64,000 nucleotides of DNA. Origin: Bacteroidaceae bacterium. Its GTDB lineage: Bacteria; Bacteroidota; Bacteroidia; Bacteroidales; Bacteroidaceae. The notes below the pieces were generated by a model. The model was not told where the DNA came from. It worked only from the letters and a program-made list of their open reading frames with translations, and did not search any database. Each line of letters begins with the position of its first letter. Positions within the stretch are counted from its first letter, which is position 1. Location of the stretch: positions 31,001 through 95,000 of the forward strand of contig JAFTYP010000005.1 of NCBI GenBank assembly GCA_017461345.1. Reading direction: 5' to 3'. Made by a program: the position numbers and the translations under genes. Below, piece after piece: positions 35,579 to 45,225 of the stretch.

Positions 35579-36922
35579 TTAAATGCCTGTGTATGTGTAT
35601 GGAGTGATGGCACGCAATTCTTCCTTCACGGATTCTTTGACGTCCAGTTCTTCTATGAAGTTCTTGATGGTTGCTTCGTCGATACCCTTACCTGTGCGTG
35701 TGAGTGCTTTCAGTGCCTCGTATGGATTCGGATATGCTTCGCGTCGAAGGATTGTCTGAATGGCTTCTGCACAAACGGCCCAACAGCCTTCGAGGTCACG
35801 GCGTACTGCTTCTTCGTTCAAGACGAGTTTGCGCAAGCCTTTCAGAGTGCTTTGGATGCTGATGAGCATATGTCCTACTGGCACACCGACATTACGAAGG
35901 ACGGTGCTGTCGGTCAAGTCGCGTTGCAGGCGACTGATAGGAAGTTTTTTGCTGAGGTGTGAAAGGATGGCATTGGCAATGCCAAGGTTGCCTTCCGAGT
36001 TCTCGAAGTCGATAGGGTTGACTTTGTGTGGCATTGCACTCGAACCAACTTCGCCTGCTTTTATCTTCTGACGGAAGTATTCCATGGATACATATTGCCA
36101 GAAGTCGCGATCGAGGTCGATGATGATGGTGTTGATACGTTTCATTGCGTCGAATATCGCGCCAAGGCAATCGTAGTTGCTTATCTGTGTGGTATATTCT
36201 TCACGTTCGAGTCCTAAACTTTCGCGTGTGAAGTTGCGACCGAATTCGCGCCAGTCATACTGTGGGAATGCTACATGATGGGCGTTGAAGTTGCCTGTTG
36301 CACCACCGAACTTTGCTGTGTGTGGGCAAGCACGAAGCATTTCGAGTTGGCGTTGCAAGCGATAGACGAACACCATTACTTCTTTTCCCAGGCGTGTGGG
36401 GCTTGCCGGTTGTCCGTGAGTCTTTGCAAGCATGGGTATGTCTTTCCACTCTTCTGCGAACTGTTGCAACTGGGCAATGAGTTCTTCGATGAGGGGATAA
36501 TAGACTTGCTCCAATGCTTCTTTGATGCTCAAAGGCACGCTGGTGTTGTTGATGTCCTGGCTTGTGAGGCCGAAGTGTATGAATTCCTTGTAGGATTCGA
36601 GGTTGCCTATTTTGTCGAACTGTTCTTTGATGTAGTACTCCACAGCCTTCACGTCGTGGTTGGTTACTGCTTCGATGTCCTTGACGCGTTGTGCGTCTTG
36701 TTCTGTGAAGTTACGATAGATGTCGCGCAACTGTTCGTCGCCGACGGGAATGTCTTGCAATTGTGACAGCGGCAAGTGTTTGAGTGCTATGAAATATTCA
36801 ATTTCCACACGAACACGGTAGCGGATGAGGGCATATTCCGAAAAGTATGCTGCCAGGGATTCTGTCTTGTCTCTGTATCGTCCGTCGATGGGTGAAACGG
36901 CTGTCAGTTTATCAAGTGCCAT
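35579..36922 (-). CDS. purB: Adenylosuccinate lyase
   Basis: PurB performs two fumarate-releasing steps of purine synthesis. The 447-residue protein has the family signature SSAMPHKVNPIDFENSEGN (mobile catalytic Ser loop) and the blocks GLTSQDINNTSVPL and AKTHGQPASPTRLGKE with the catalytic His residues. It heads a minus-strand group with the pseudouridine synthase and asnS, and is divergent from the symporter gene. Confidence 0.96.
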   Translation of the reverse strand: MALDKLTAVSPIDGRYRDKTESLAAYFSEYALIRYRVRVEIEYFIALKHLPLSQLQDIPVGDEQLRDIYRNFTEQDAQRVKDIEAVTNHDVKAVEYYIKEQFDKIGNLESYKEFIHFGLTSQDINNTSVPLSIKEALEQVYYPLIEELIAQLQQFAEEWKDIPMLAKTHGQPASPTRLGKEVMVFVYRLQRQLEMLRACPHTAKFGGATGNFNAHHVAFPQYDWREFGRNFTRESLGLEREEYTTQISNYDCLGAIFDAMKRINTIIIDLDRDFWQYVSMEYFRQKIKAGEVGSSAMPHKVNPIDFENSEGNLGIANAILSHLSKKLPISRLQRDLTDSTVLRNVGVPVGHMLISIQSTLKGLRKLVLNEEAVRRDLEGCWAVCAEAIQTILRREAYPNPYEALKALTRTGKGIDEATIKNFIEELDVKESVKEELRAITPYTYTGI

Positions 36923-36967
36923 GTTATCTTGTTTTTTATAAAAATGAATTCATAATTAAAATGTTTG

Positions 36968-36975
36968 CAAATATA
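36968..36975 (-). promoter_or_regulatory. -7 element for purB
   Basis: The minus strand reads TATATTTG, 45 bases before the purB ATG. No clear -33 box is seen. Confidence 0.5.
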
Positions 36976-37105
36976 TATAAAAAAAACGAAATGGCAGTTT
37001 TTTCGTGTTGTTTTTTTGTTCTATATGCTGCGAAAGGATGTTTCTTGTCGGGCTGTTTCGGGTGTGCTTTGTCCGTTTTGAGGTTAAAAAAAACGGACGA
37101 ATTCA

Positions 37106-37136
37106 TTTGTTGTATGCTTGCTTATTCGTACCTTTG
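37106..37136 (+). promoter_or_regulatory. Promoter of the symporter-arabinofuranosidase operon
   Basis: TTTG (37106-37109), a 19-base spacer and TACCTTTG (37129-37136) form a near-ideal Bacteroidota promoter. Transcription should start close to 37143, which excludes an ATG at 37118 as the translation start. Confidence 0.8.
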
Positions 37137-37198
37137 CGCTTGCAATGTTGTTTGAATATATCAAAAATTATTGTTTTTGCCTGAAGAAAAGGGTTCTG

Positions 37199-38734
37199 AT
37201 GTGGTGTGTTTTTTCTCTGCTTTCCATTGGGGTTGGCATGGGGAAAAATCCTATTGGCGAGGCTTGTTCCTCCGGTTCGGCTTTCGGCATGGCTAATTGG
37301 GCTGTGCTGATTCTCTATTTTGCTGTGTTGATAGGGATGGGCATCTGGTTCGTTCGCAGGGAGAAGGGGGTGGATGATTTCTTTAGAGGCGGTGGTCGTA
37401 TTCCATGGTGGGCTGCGGGCTTGAGCATCTATGCCACGATGATAAGTGCCATTACTTATTTGGCGATTCCTGCTCAGGCATATGCTACGGACTGGACTTA
37501 TTATCCGATGTTATGGATGGCTTTGCCGGTTTGTGTTCTTGTGGTGCGTTACTACCTGCCCTACTTCAGGCGTTCCGGTGCTGCGTCGGCTTATGCGATA
37601 CTCGAAGAGCGATTTAATGTGGCAACCCGCCTGATGGCATCTGCGCTTTTTTGTGCTTTCATGGTGGCACGCATGGCGCTTGTGATGTATCTGCCTTCGC
37701 TTGCGTTGAGTGCGGTGACGGGTATCGATATTGGTCTATGCATCGTGCTTATGGGTTTAGTGACGATTGCTTATTGTACGATGGGGGGCGTAGAGGCTGT
37801 TGTATGGGGCGATGTTGTGCAGGGATTTATCCTTGTGGGCGGGGCTGTTTTTGCTGCTTTGTATCTGTGGGCCAATACGGAAGGTGGTTTTGCGGGGGCG
37901 TGGAAGATTGCTGTTGACGACGACAAGATGCGTCTTTTTGTCTGGAGTCTCGACTATCGTAGCGTCACTTTCTGGGTGGCTATTTTAGGCGGAGGCATAG
38001 CCAACAACCTTATTTCTTACACCAGCGACCAGTCTGTTATTCAAAGATATATGGCGACAAAGGACGAGAGAAGTGCCTGTAGGAGCCTGTTGATGAATGG
38101 CCTTATGAATGTTTTTGTCTCTGTTGTCTTTTATTTTATTGGGACAGGACTCTATACTTTCTATAAGACCCACCCGACGAGCCTTGATGCCGATTTGTTG
38201 CACACCGATGCCATCTTTCCGTACTTCATGTCGAACCAAATGCCTGCGGGCGTGGCCGGGATGCTTATTGCTGCTGTTTTTGCTGCAACGATGAGTACGG
38301 TGTCGGGCAACATCAACTCTGTGAGTACGGTTATCAGTATTGATTTTGTGCAACGACTTTGTCCGAAGATTACGGACAGGGCATTGCTTCGTGTGGCACG
38401 ATGGGCAAGTTTTATGAGTGGCACGATGGGATTATGCATCGCCCTGCTGATGACAACGTGGAACATCGCTTCGTCCTTAGACTACTTTAATACGGTTCTT
38501 GGCTTGCTGACAAGTGGCCTGGGCGGACTCTTTGCAATGGCAGTCTTTGTGCCTCGCATCAAGGGGAAGGCGGCTTTGACGGGTTTTGTTGCAGGCGAAG
38601 CAGTCGTTTTTCTGCTGTTTCTTTATACCGATGTGAATTTCTTCCTGTTTGGCAGCATTGGCATCGTTGTAAGTATCTTTGTGGCGTGGCTTGCCAGCCT
38701 TTTCATAAATGAACAGTTAGAAGGCCGTGTTTAA
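37199..38734 (+). CDS. Sodium:solute symporter (SSS family)
   Basis: This inner-membrane sodium-coupled transporter has the LeuT-type helix layout: ILYFAVLIGMGIWF, WAAGLSIYATMISAITYLAIPAQAYATDW, VVWGDVVQGFILVGGAVFAALYLW, AAVFAATMSTVSGNINSVSTVISIDF (the family signature with sodium-site Ser and Thr), then paired C-terminal helices. ATG 37199 is preferred because the promoter predicts transcription from about 37143 and an AG-rich stretch precedes it; ATG 37145 would be nearly leaderless. The arabinofuranosidase gene starts 24 bases after the stop, so the substrate may be arabinose or a related sugar (inference). Confidence 0.88.
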   Translation: MWCVFSLLSIGVGMGKNPIGEACSSGSAFGMANWAVLILYFAVLIGMGIWFVRREKGVDDFFRGGGRIPWWAAGLSIYATMISAITYLAIPAQAYATDWTYYPMLWMALPVCVLVVRYYLPYFRRSGAASAYAILEERFNVATRLMASALFCAFMVARMALVMYLPSLALSAVTGIDIGLCIVLMGLVTIAYCTMGGVEAVVWGDVVQGFILVGGAVFAALYLWANTEGGFAGAWKIAVDDDKMRLFVWSLDYRSVTFWVAILGGGIANNLISYTSDQSVIQRYMATKDERSACRSLLMNGLMNVFVSVVFYFIGTGLYTFYKTHPTSLDADLLHTDAIFPYFMSNQMPAGVAGMLIAAVFAATMSTVSGNINSVSTVISIDFVQRLCPKITDRALLRVARWASFMSGTMGLCIALLMTTWNIASSLDYFNTVLGLLTSGLGGLFAMAVFVPRIKGKAALTGFVAGEAVVFLLFLYTDVNFFLFGSIGIVVSIFVAWLASLFINEQLEGRV

Positions 38735-38758
38735 TATAAAACCTTAATACATGCAAAT

Positions 38759-41119
38759 ATGTACCGTCCAAACATTCTACTTTATCCTTTCGTTCTCACA
38801 CTTTTCCCATTTCTTTCTCTCAATGCACAGACGCTGAGCGTAGATGCAGGAAAGGTCGTATGCGATGTGGAACCGTTGATATATGGTGCAGGCGTAGAGG
38901 ATGTGAACCATGAAATCTATGGCGGTCTGTATGACCAGAAGATATTCGGTGAAGGGTTTGAGGAACCTGCAATGGTCAGAATCAAAGGCTTTAAGGCATA
39001 CGACGGTCAATGGGGCGTTGCATCAGGTTTGGCCGTCATAGAGACCACAAATCACGGAAAACTAATTTATGAAGACCGTCAGATTTCAAAAGGGACAGTT
39101 GAGGTTGACGTGAGGATGGACAACATAGATGCTATAGCCGGACTCGTTTTCAACGTTGGCAATGCAGGCAACGGTGCAGATGCTTTCGATGGCTATGAGG
39201 TGGCTCTAAATGCTCGGAAGGGTACGCTTGTACTTGGCAAGCATCAACAGAATTGGCAACCCATTTCGGAAGCCAAGACAGCATTCAATCCTTTGGAAGA
39301 ATGGAACAAGTTGCGTGTTGTTATTGATGGCGCAAAACAGTCTGTCTATCTCAACGACAAACTTATAAAGTCATCTCAAGACGCTGACAGCCCGCTCATG
39401 TCGGGTTTCATAGGCATACGTTCCTTTGGAGGTTCTGCAACATTCAGAAACCTGACGCTGAATGGAACACTCATCCCATTTGAAAACGATGCTCCTGATG
39501 TATCTGACATGTGGACGCCATATGGGAACGGAACATTCGAACTCGACGCATCTCAAGCGTTTACGGGTAAACATTCGCAGAAGATAGCAGCCTCACAACC
39601 GTATGGAGGAGACAAGACGGGCATCTTCAACATGGGACTCAACCGTTGGGGTATCGGCATACAGCAAGGCAAGACTCTGCATGTGTCTCTTTACATGAAA
39701 GGAAATGCAGAGAAGATTCAAGTCGTTTTGCAGTCGGCAAATGGCAGCAAGGAGTATGCCCGAGCAGAATTCAAAGGCATTGGGACAGAATGGAAACGCT
39801 TTGATGCGGACTTAATTCCTAACGATACTGATCCAGCCGGCCGTTTCTGCATTGAACTTGCCGAGGGTTGCATATGGGCAGATCAGGTATTGCTTTGCAC
39901 CGACTCCTATCCTTTTCGTTCTGACATTACCGATGCTTTCCGCCAAGAGCATCTTACTTTCCTGCGATATGGTGGAACGATGGTTAATGCAAAGGAGTAC
40001 ATGACGCGAAATATGATTGGTAATCGACTGGAGCGACAGCCCTACTATGGTCATTGGTACCGCTATGCTACTAATGGATTTGCTATTCCTGAGTTTATGG
40101 AATTTGCAAGGCTTATCGGTACAGAACCAACCTTTGCTATTAACATAGAAGACAATCCAGAAGATGTTATCGCCATGCTTCGTGAGATAGAGCCCTACGG
40201 ATTGAAGTACATAGAGATAGGTAACGAAGAGAATCTTTTCAGCAAAGCACGTCGCGACTACGAGCATTATGTGGAGCGTTACCTTATTTTATATAATGCC
40301 ATCCACGAGATTTGGCCAGAACTTCAGTTCATCAATGCCGCCTGGTGGCGTCCCGACGAGGTGGGAACCATGAAGTATGTCTTTATGCAACTCGATGGGA
40401 AGTGCGACTATTGGGACTATCATCCTTGGACAGAGACACCGCAACAGGCTATAAAGATTGAGGCAGAGATAGCACGCATGAGGGCTTTGTTTATGGAATG
40501 GAATCCGAATACGAAGATGCGGTGTGCCATTCTTGAAGAAAACGGCAACACACACGACATGGCTCGTGCTTTGGCTCATGCCGTTATGCTCAACGTGGTG
40601 AGACGGTCGGCAGGCTTTGTTCCCTTCGACAGCCCGGCCAATGCCTTGCAGCCTATGGGGCAGAACGACAACGGATGGGACCAGGGACAGATTTTCTTCT
40701 CTCCTTCACAGGTATGGATGCAGCCGCCTTTCTACGCACAGCAAATGGCTGCAACGAACCATCAGCCACTCCTCGTAGAGAGCACGTGTTCGCCGATTAC
40801 CGATTTGGACTATACTGCCACTCGCAACGAAATGGGCGACACGCTGGTGCTCCACATCGTTAATTACTCTACCACAGAAAGAAGCCTCACACTCGACTTG
40901 TCTGGCTTTGGAAAGATAGGCAGCATACGCTCCTACTCTCTCAGCGGAACGGAAAAAGGTAGGAATACATCCGACAGACCTACACGCTTTGTTCCCGTAG
41001 AATCGACTGTAGAACCAGGTGAAAATCTGCCATTAAAAGCATATAGTTATACCGTCTTTGTTGTTGCCGGCAAAGGGAACCGTTCCGCCAAGAAACATCA
41101 CAAAGCGAGAAAATACTGA
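38759..41119 (+). CDS. GH51 alpha-L-arabinofuranosidase with carbohydrate-binding insertions
   Basis: This exported enzyme removes arabinofuranose side chains from arabinan or arabinoxylan. The 786-residue protein has signal FVLTLFPFLSLNAQ, a concanavalin-like domain (about residues 75-235, GTVEVDVRMDNIDAIAGLVFNVG), a CBM4/9-like sandwich (about 245-385), and the catalytic barrel: FLRYGGTMVN, YIEIGNEENLF (acid/base Glu) and CAILEENGNTHD (nucleophile Glu). A C-terminal beta domain follows, with a basic tail (KGNRSAKKHHKARKY). It is the second gene of the symporter operon. Confidence 0.9.
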   Translation: MYRPNILLYPFVLTLFPFLSLNAQTLSVDAGKVVCDVEPLIYGAGVEDVNHEIYGGLYDQKIFGEGFEEPAMVRIKGFKAYDGQWGVASGLAVIETTNHGKLIYEDRQISKGTVEVDVRMDNIDAIAGLVFNVGNAGNGADAFDGYEVALNARKGTLVLGKHQQNWQPISEAKTAFNPLEEWNKLRVVIDGAKQSVYLNDKLIKSSQDADSPLMSGFIGIRSFGGSATFRNLTLNGTLIPFENDAPDVSDMWTPYGNGTFELDASQAFTGKHSQKIAASQPYGGDKTGIFNMGLNRWGIGIQQGKTLHVSLYMKGNAEKIQVVLQSANGSKEYARAEFKGIGTEWKRFDADLIPNDTDPAGRFCIELAEGCIWADQVLLCTDSYPFRSDITDAFRQEHLTFLRYGGTMVNAKEYMTRNMIGNRLERQPYYGHWYRYATNGFAIPEFMEFARLIGTEPTFAINIEDNPEDVIAMLREIEPYGLKYIEIGNEENLFSKARRDYEHYVERYLILYNAIHEIWPELQFINAAWWRPDEVGTMKYVFMQLDGKCDYWDYHPWTETPQQAIKIEAEIARMRALFMEWNPNTKMRCAILEENGNTHDMARALAHAVMLNVVRRSAGFVPFDSPANALQPMGQNDNGWDQGQIFFSPSQVWMQPPFYAQQMAATNHQPLLVESTCSPITDLDYTATRNEMGDTLVLHIVNYSTTERSLTLDLSGFGKIGSIRSYSLSGTEKGRNTSDRPTRFVPVESTVEPGENLPLKAYSYTVFVVAGKGNRSAKKHHKARKY

Positions 41120-41198
41120 TTCTTTGTAAATACTTGAAGCCCATATTATTATAAATATATTTGTTCTTTTCCGGAACAAGGTGTGGGATGTCTGAAAA

Positions 41199-41284
41199 AT
41201 AGGTTAAGCATTATTCGAATAATGCTTAACCATTATTAACGAAAAGGTTAACCATTATCGGCAGAAAGGTTAACCATTCCGAGC
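41199..41284. repeat. 22-bp phased array, locus 7 with a 30-bp perfect palindrome
   Basis: Cores GGTTAAGC (41202), GCTTAACC (41224), GGTTAACC (41246) and GGTTAACC (41268) step by 22 bases, and a weak unit GGTGTGGG lies in register at 41180. Positions 41202-41231 are a perfect 30-bp palindrome centred on TTCGAA. The array is in the 292-base gap between convergent genes. Confidence 0.93.
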
Positions 41285-41330
41285 ACTACCCTATTCGGCG
41301 ATTTTGTTTTTGCCATGTTTCCGTACAAAA

Positions 41331-41362
41331 AAATACTGACAGACCGGAGTCCGTCAGTATTT
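41331..41362. terminator. Terminator hairpin between the GH51 gene and dedA
   Basis: AAATACTGAC (41331-41340) pairs with GTCAGTATTT (41353-41362) around a 12-base loop. A tract of A residues before it gives a T tract on the minus strand, so it fits the end of the dedA transcript best. Confidence 0.75.
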
Positions 41363-41410
41363 GATATGTGGTCGATGTCTGTTGCCTTTGCAATGACAAC
41401 GCTGTGCTGA

Positions 41411-42034
41411 TTATTTCTTCAAACCCTTGTATGCAAGGTAAAGCACTACGGCTGCTCCGAGAACAAGCATTACAATCTTCAGTTCGCCGCTGTACTCGGC
41501 CACCTTTTCCTCGAGTTGTCCGCTGTAGTTACGGCCTATGTACCATCCCATAGCCGCAAGGATGCAGTTCCAAATGCCTGCACCGAGTGTCGTGTATAAA
41601 AAGAATCGTGCAATGTTCATGCGTGCCAAACCGGCAGGAATACTGATGAGTTGGCGCACTGCAGGCACCAGTCGGCCAAAGAAGGTGCCAACGGCTCCGT
41701 GTTTGTCGAAGTAGCGTTCCGCAGTCTCCACCTTGGCACTGTCGAGCAGACACATGTGGCCAATACGGCTCTCGGCAAAGCGATATATGAGCGGACGACC
41801 AAGATAAAGGGCGAGATAGTAGTTTATGGCTGCACCAATGCAGGCGCCAATGGTTGAAAACAGAATAACGAGAAAGATGTTCAGTTCGCCCGTGGTTGCA
41901 GCCTTATAAGCAGCCGGTGGCACAACAACCTCGCTGGGGAAAGGAATAAAACTGCTCTCGATGGCCATCAACAGCGTGATTACCCAATAATTAAGATGCT
42001 CGAGGCACCAGGCTATAAAAGGGACGGATTCCAT
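41411..42034 (-). CDS. DedA family membrane protein
   Basis: This inner-membrane protein of the DedA/SNARE-associated (VTT) superfamily is thought to flip undecaprenyl phosphate or other lipids. ATG 42034 (MESVPFIAWCLEHLNYW) is the family start; a longer frame exists to 42079. Motifs: AIESSFIPFPSEVVVPPAAY with the conserved Glu, and FFGRLVPAVRQLISIPAGLARMN with the conserved Arg residues in the re-entrant region. The C-terminus is a hydrophobic helix ending KGLKK. It lies 57 bases after the glycosyltransferase gene. Confidence 0.92.
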   Translation of the reverse strand: MESVPFIAWCLEHLNYWVITLLMAIESSFIPFPSEVVVPPAAYKAATTGELNIFLVILFSTIGACIGAAINYYLALYLGRPLIYRFAESRIGHMCLLDSAKVETAERYFDKHGAVGTFFGRLVPAVRQLISIPAGLARMNIARFFLYTTLGAGIWNCILAAMGWYIGRNYSGQLEEKVAEYSGELKIVMLVLGAAVVLYLAYKGLKK

Positions 42035-42090
42035 TTTGTAGTGTTTAGAATTTATAGATTCATCAATAGTTTTGTGCAATAAAACCGCTC

Positions 42091-42696
42091 TTACGATTTG
42101 ACGGTAATGCGTGTTGCGGCAGATTTGTCAATCCATACGCGTCTCTTGACCTTTCCGGACTTGAATTTTTCGTGTTTGAGAAAAAACTCACGGCGATAAA
42201 CAATAAACTCATGGAACAGCCTGTAAAGTGCGCACTTACGTGCAAGCACACGCCATGCAAGTTGCCTCCAATACTGCCTCAAACGCTTCTTCCTGTCGGT
42301 TCCGCCTTCGCTGCGCTCGTAATTGACAGTGCCAACCACAATGTCTGCCTGGACATTCAGTCCGTCTGCAAGATGCATGAGCCAGTCGTCGGATGGCAAA
42401 AGCGCATCGGGAGTAAGGAATACAAGCCAATCGAAACAGGCAGCCTTTGCTCCCAGGGTAAAGGCAAGCCGCTGAAGGTTGATGCCTCTCGAAGTGGAAG
42501 GGCAGAAAGTATGACTCAGGTGCGGATAGTGTACTTCCATATCCTCAAGCCATTCCAGGAAATCCTTGTCGTGCATAGCATCAACCACCACCACCTCGTA
42601 TTCGCCATCGTAGTGTAACGAAAGTACCTGAGGCAGTAATCTGCGGAGTTGCATCTGCTGCTTTCCGCAAGTAATTATGATGCTGACACTTTGCAT
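42091..42696 (-). CDS. Family 2-like glycosyltransferase
   Basis: A 201-residue GT-A fold protein begins SVSIIITCGKQQMQLRRLLPQVLSL and continues YEVVVVDAMHDKDFLEWL, the nucleotide-binding half of family 2 transferases. FDWLVFLTPDALLPSDDWL occupies the place of the usual DxD motif but has TPDA in place of DxD, so metal use is uncertain. The C-terminus is strongly basic (KFKSGKVKRRVWIDKS), suggesting membrane contact. The start abuts the lysA stop codon. The acceptor is unknown. Confidence 0.78.
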   Translation of the reverse strand: MQSVSIIITCGKQQMQLRRLLPQVLSLHYDGEYEVVVVDAMHDKDFLEWLEDMEVHYPHLSHTFCPSTSRGINLQRLAFTLGAKAACFDWLVFLTPDALLPSDDWLMHLADGLNVQADIVVGTVNYERSEGGTDRKKRLRQYWRQLAWRVLARKCALYRLFHEFIVYRREFFLKHEKFKSGKVKRRVWIDKSAATRITVKS

Positions 42697-43872
42697 TCAA
42701 CAACCAAAATCTTCCGTTGTGTATGATTTGGGCAGTTCGCGGCAATTATATTGGCTGGACATCGTCTCGCCGTAAGCACCCGCAGAACGTATGACAAGGA
42801 GATCGCCACGCTTTGTTTCGGGCAACAGACGACCTTTGGCAAAGGTATCGCTGCTTTCGCAAATCGGACCCACCACATCATAGGTTTGCTCGGCGGCTGT
42901 GCTGCAGATGTTCTGGATGCAGTGGTAAGCATCGTAAAGGGCAGGCCGAAGCAACTCGGTCATGCCTGCATCTGCTATCACAAACTGCTTGGAATCAGTC
43001 TTTTTGACGTATAGACATCGAGTAACAAGTGAACCGCATTGGCCCACAACCGCTCTGCCGAGTTCGAAGTGAAGCCGCTGCCCCGGACGTAACTTCAAAT
43101 GCTTGGCATACGTCTGGAAGTAGGCCTTGAAGTCAGGAACAGCATTTTTGTCGGGATTTTGATAGTCAATTCCCAAACCACCGCCAACATTGATGTTCTT
43201 AACCTCAGTGATACCTTCCGCTTCAAGCAAGTCCTGAAGTTCATTTATGCGTATGCAAAGAGCCTTGAAATCGTCCATTTTCAGTATCTGACTACCGATG
43301 TGGAAATGCAAACCCACAAAGCGAACGCTGCTGAACTGCCGGCAAGTGCGTATTGTACCTGCCATATCCTTCATGGCAATGCCGAACTTGTTTTCTGCAA
43401 GTCCGGTCGTGATGTTGGCATGAGTGTGTGCTCCCACGTTAGGATTGATGCGGAAACTGACATCGGCAACCTTGCCCATCCTCTCGGCTATCTCGGCAAT
43501 AACCTCCAGTTCGGGAATACTTTCTACATTGAAATACTGAATGCCGGCATTCAGAGCCAACTCAATCTCCCAGTCGGCCTTGCCCACTCCGGCAAAAACA
43601 ATCTCATTTGCCGGAAATCCACACTCTAAACATGCCTTGATCTCCCCTCCGCTTACACAGTCGGCACCGAAGCCGGCCTGCCGAATTTGCTTGAGAATCC
43701 TGGGGTTGGCACATGCCTTGACAGCATAGTGTATGTGGCAATCAGCAATCTCTTCCGTCTCCCTTTTTATCGAATCGAGTGTCTCGGCAAGCAAAACAGT
43801 GTCGTAAAAATAAAAAGGAGTACGGATTTTTTCAAAGTCATTCCTTAAGTCCTGAAACAATCTTTTTACCAT
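42697..43872 (-). CDS. lysA: Diaminopimelate decarboxylase
   Basis: LysA makes L-lysine from meso-diaminopimelate using PLP. The 391-residue protein has HYAVKACANPRILK with the PLP-binding Lys, the glycine loop NVGGGLGIDY, FELGRAVVGQCG, and GPICESSDTFAKGRLLP with the active-site Cys. It sits six bases downstream of lysC, so the first and last dedicated enzymes of lysine synthesis are encoded together. Confidence 0.96.
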   Translation of the reverse strand: MVKRLFQDLRNDFEKIRTPFYFYDTVLLAETLDSIKRETEEIADCHIHYAVKACANPRILKQIRQAGFGADCVSGGEIKACLECGFPANEIVFAGVGKADWEIELALNAGIQYFNVESIPELEVIAEIAERMGKVADVSFRINPNVGAHTHANITTGLAENKFGIAMKDMAGTIRTCRQFSSVRFVGLHFHIGSQILKMDDFKALCIRINELQDLLEAEGITEVKNINVGGGLGIDYQNPDKNAVPDFKAYFQTYAKHLKLRPGQRLHFELGRAVVGQCGSLVTRCLYVKKTDSKQFVIADAGMTELLRPALYDAYHCIQNICSTAAEQTYDVVGPICESSDTFAKGRLLPETKRGDLLVIRSAGAYGETMSSQYNCRELPKSYTTEDFGC

Positions 43873-43878
43873 AATGAC

Positions 43879-45195
43879 TTATTTGAACAGCGTATCACTG
43901 AGTGCCTGAAGTGTCTGTTTCTTATTTGCATCCTTCACAACGAATGATATGTTGTGCGGCGAACCGCCATAACTTATCATACGAACAGGAATGTCCTTAA
44001 GTGCCATGCAAACCTTGGTCTCGAAACCGATGTTGTCACTTGCAAGATCGCCAACGACACATATGATGCACATGTCTTCTTCAACATTGACCGTTCCGTA
44101 TTTTTTAAGTTCATTGATGATGTCTGCCAAATGGTTACGGTTGTCAATGGTTACGCTGACACCGACTTCACTCGTACAAACCATATCAATACTCGTCTTG
44201 TATGTCTCGAAGATTTCAAAAACTTTACGCAGGAAACCATACGCCAAAAGCATGCGACTGCTGTTTATCTGGATGCAGATATTACCGTCTCTCGCCGCTA
44301 CAGCCTTAATGGTTCCGCGCTGGAAGTCATTATTGATGATAGTTCCAGGTGCAGTTGGATCCATTGTGTTAAGCAGGCGAACCGGGACACGGGCAAACTT
44401 GGCTGGCTGTATACATGTCGGATGCAGTATCTTTGCACCAAAATAAGCAAGTTCTGCAGCCTCTTCAAAATAAAGTTGGCGTACAGGCTCTGTGTGGTCC
44501 ACGTAACGTGGATCGTTGTTATGCATGCCGTCGATGTCTGTCCATATCTGAATTTCTTCGGCTTGAATTGCCGCACCAATCAGACAAGCAGAATAGTCAC
44601 TTCCGCCACGTAATAAGTTGTCGATTTCGCCATAAGCATTTCGGCAAATAAAGCCCTGTGTTACATAAATCTGATAACCGGCATTGTTTTCAAGCATCTT
44701 GGTTATCTTCTCTTTTATGTAGTTCATGTCAGGCTCGGCATTCTTGTCGGTTCGTATGATGTCAAGAGCATTGACGAGGAAAGCCTTAATGCCACACTCC
44801 TGAAGATAGTTCGTCACCATGTTGGTGCTTATTATCTCACCTTGTGCTAAAATAACTTTCTCTTCAAAAGAGGTGAAGTGAACCTTTGTGAATGAACGAA
44901 GATAGTCGAATTCTTCATGAAGGAATTCCAAAGTCTTTCGTTTAACTTCCTCTGTACGGTAAAGAGCATTTATATGTTCAACATATTTCTGCTCAAGTTG
45001 ATTGATAATAGTATTGGCTCCTTCCGGATTTTTCTTATAAAGATATCCTGATATCTCAACAAGCGAGTTTGTTGTGCCAGACATTGCGGATAGGACTACT
45101 ATTTTTACTTCTCCATCTTCGGTAATAAGTTTTGAGACGTCCTGCATTCTCTGCGGTGACCCAACTGAAGTGCCACCAAACTTGAGTACTTTCAT
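43879..45195 (-). CDS. lysC: Aspartate kinase
   Basis: It phosphorylates aspartate to start the lysine, threonine, methionine and diaminopimelate pathways. This 438-residue form is monofunctional: N-terminal kinase domain with MKVLKFGGTSVGS and RGGSDYSACLIGAAIQAEEIQIWTDIDG, and two C-terminal ACT domains (VCTSEVGVSVTIDNRN, then DNIGFETKVCMALKDIPVRMIS) for feedback control. It lies between ftsE and lysA on the minus strand. Confidence 0.96.
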   Translation of the reverse strand: MKVLKFGGTSVGSPQRMQDVSKLITEDGEVKIVVLSAMSGTTNSLVEISGYLYKKNPEGANTIINQLEQKYVEHINALYRTEEVKRKTLEFLHEEFDYLRSFTKVHFTSFEEKVILAQGEIISTNMVTNYLQECGIKAFLVNALDIIRTDKNAEPDMNYIKEKITKMLENNAGYQIYVTQGFICRNAYGEIDNLLRGGSDYSACLIGAAIQAEEIQIWTDIDGMHNNDPRYVDHTEPVRQLYFEEAAELAYFGAKILHPTCIQPAKFARVPVRLLNTMDPTAPGTIINNDFQRGTIKAVAARDGNICIQINSSRMLLAYGFLRKVFEIFETYKTSIDMVCTSEVGVSVTIDNRNHLADIINELKKYGTVNVEEDMCIICVVGDLASDNIGFETKVCMALKDIPVRMISYGGSPHNISFVVKDANKKQTLQALSDTLFK

Positions 45196-45225
45196 ATTGT
45201 TGTGTTGTTTATATTAAATTCTGTA

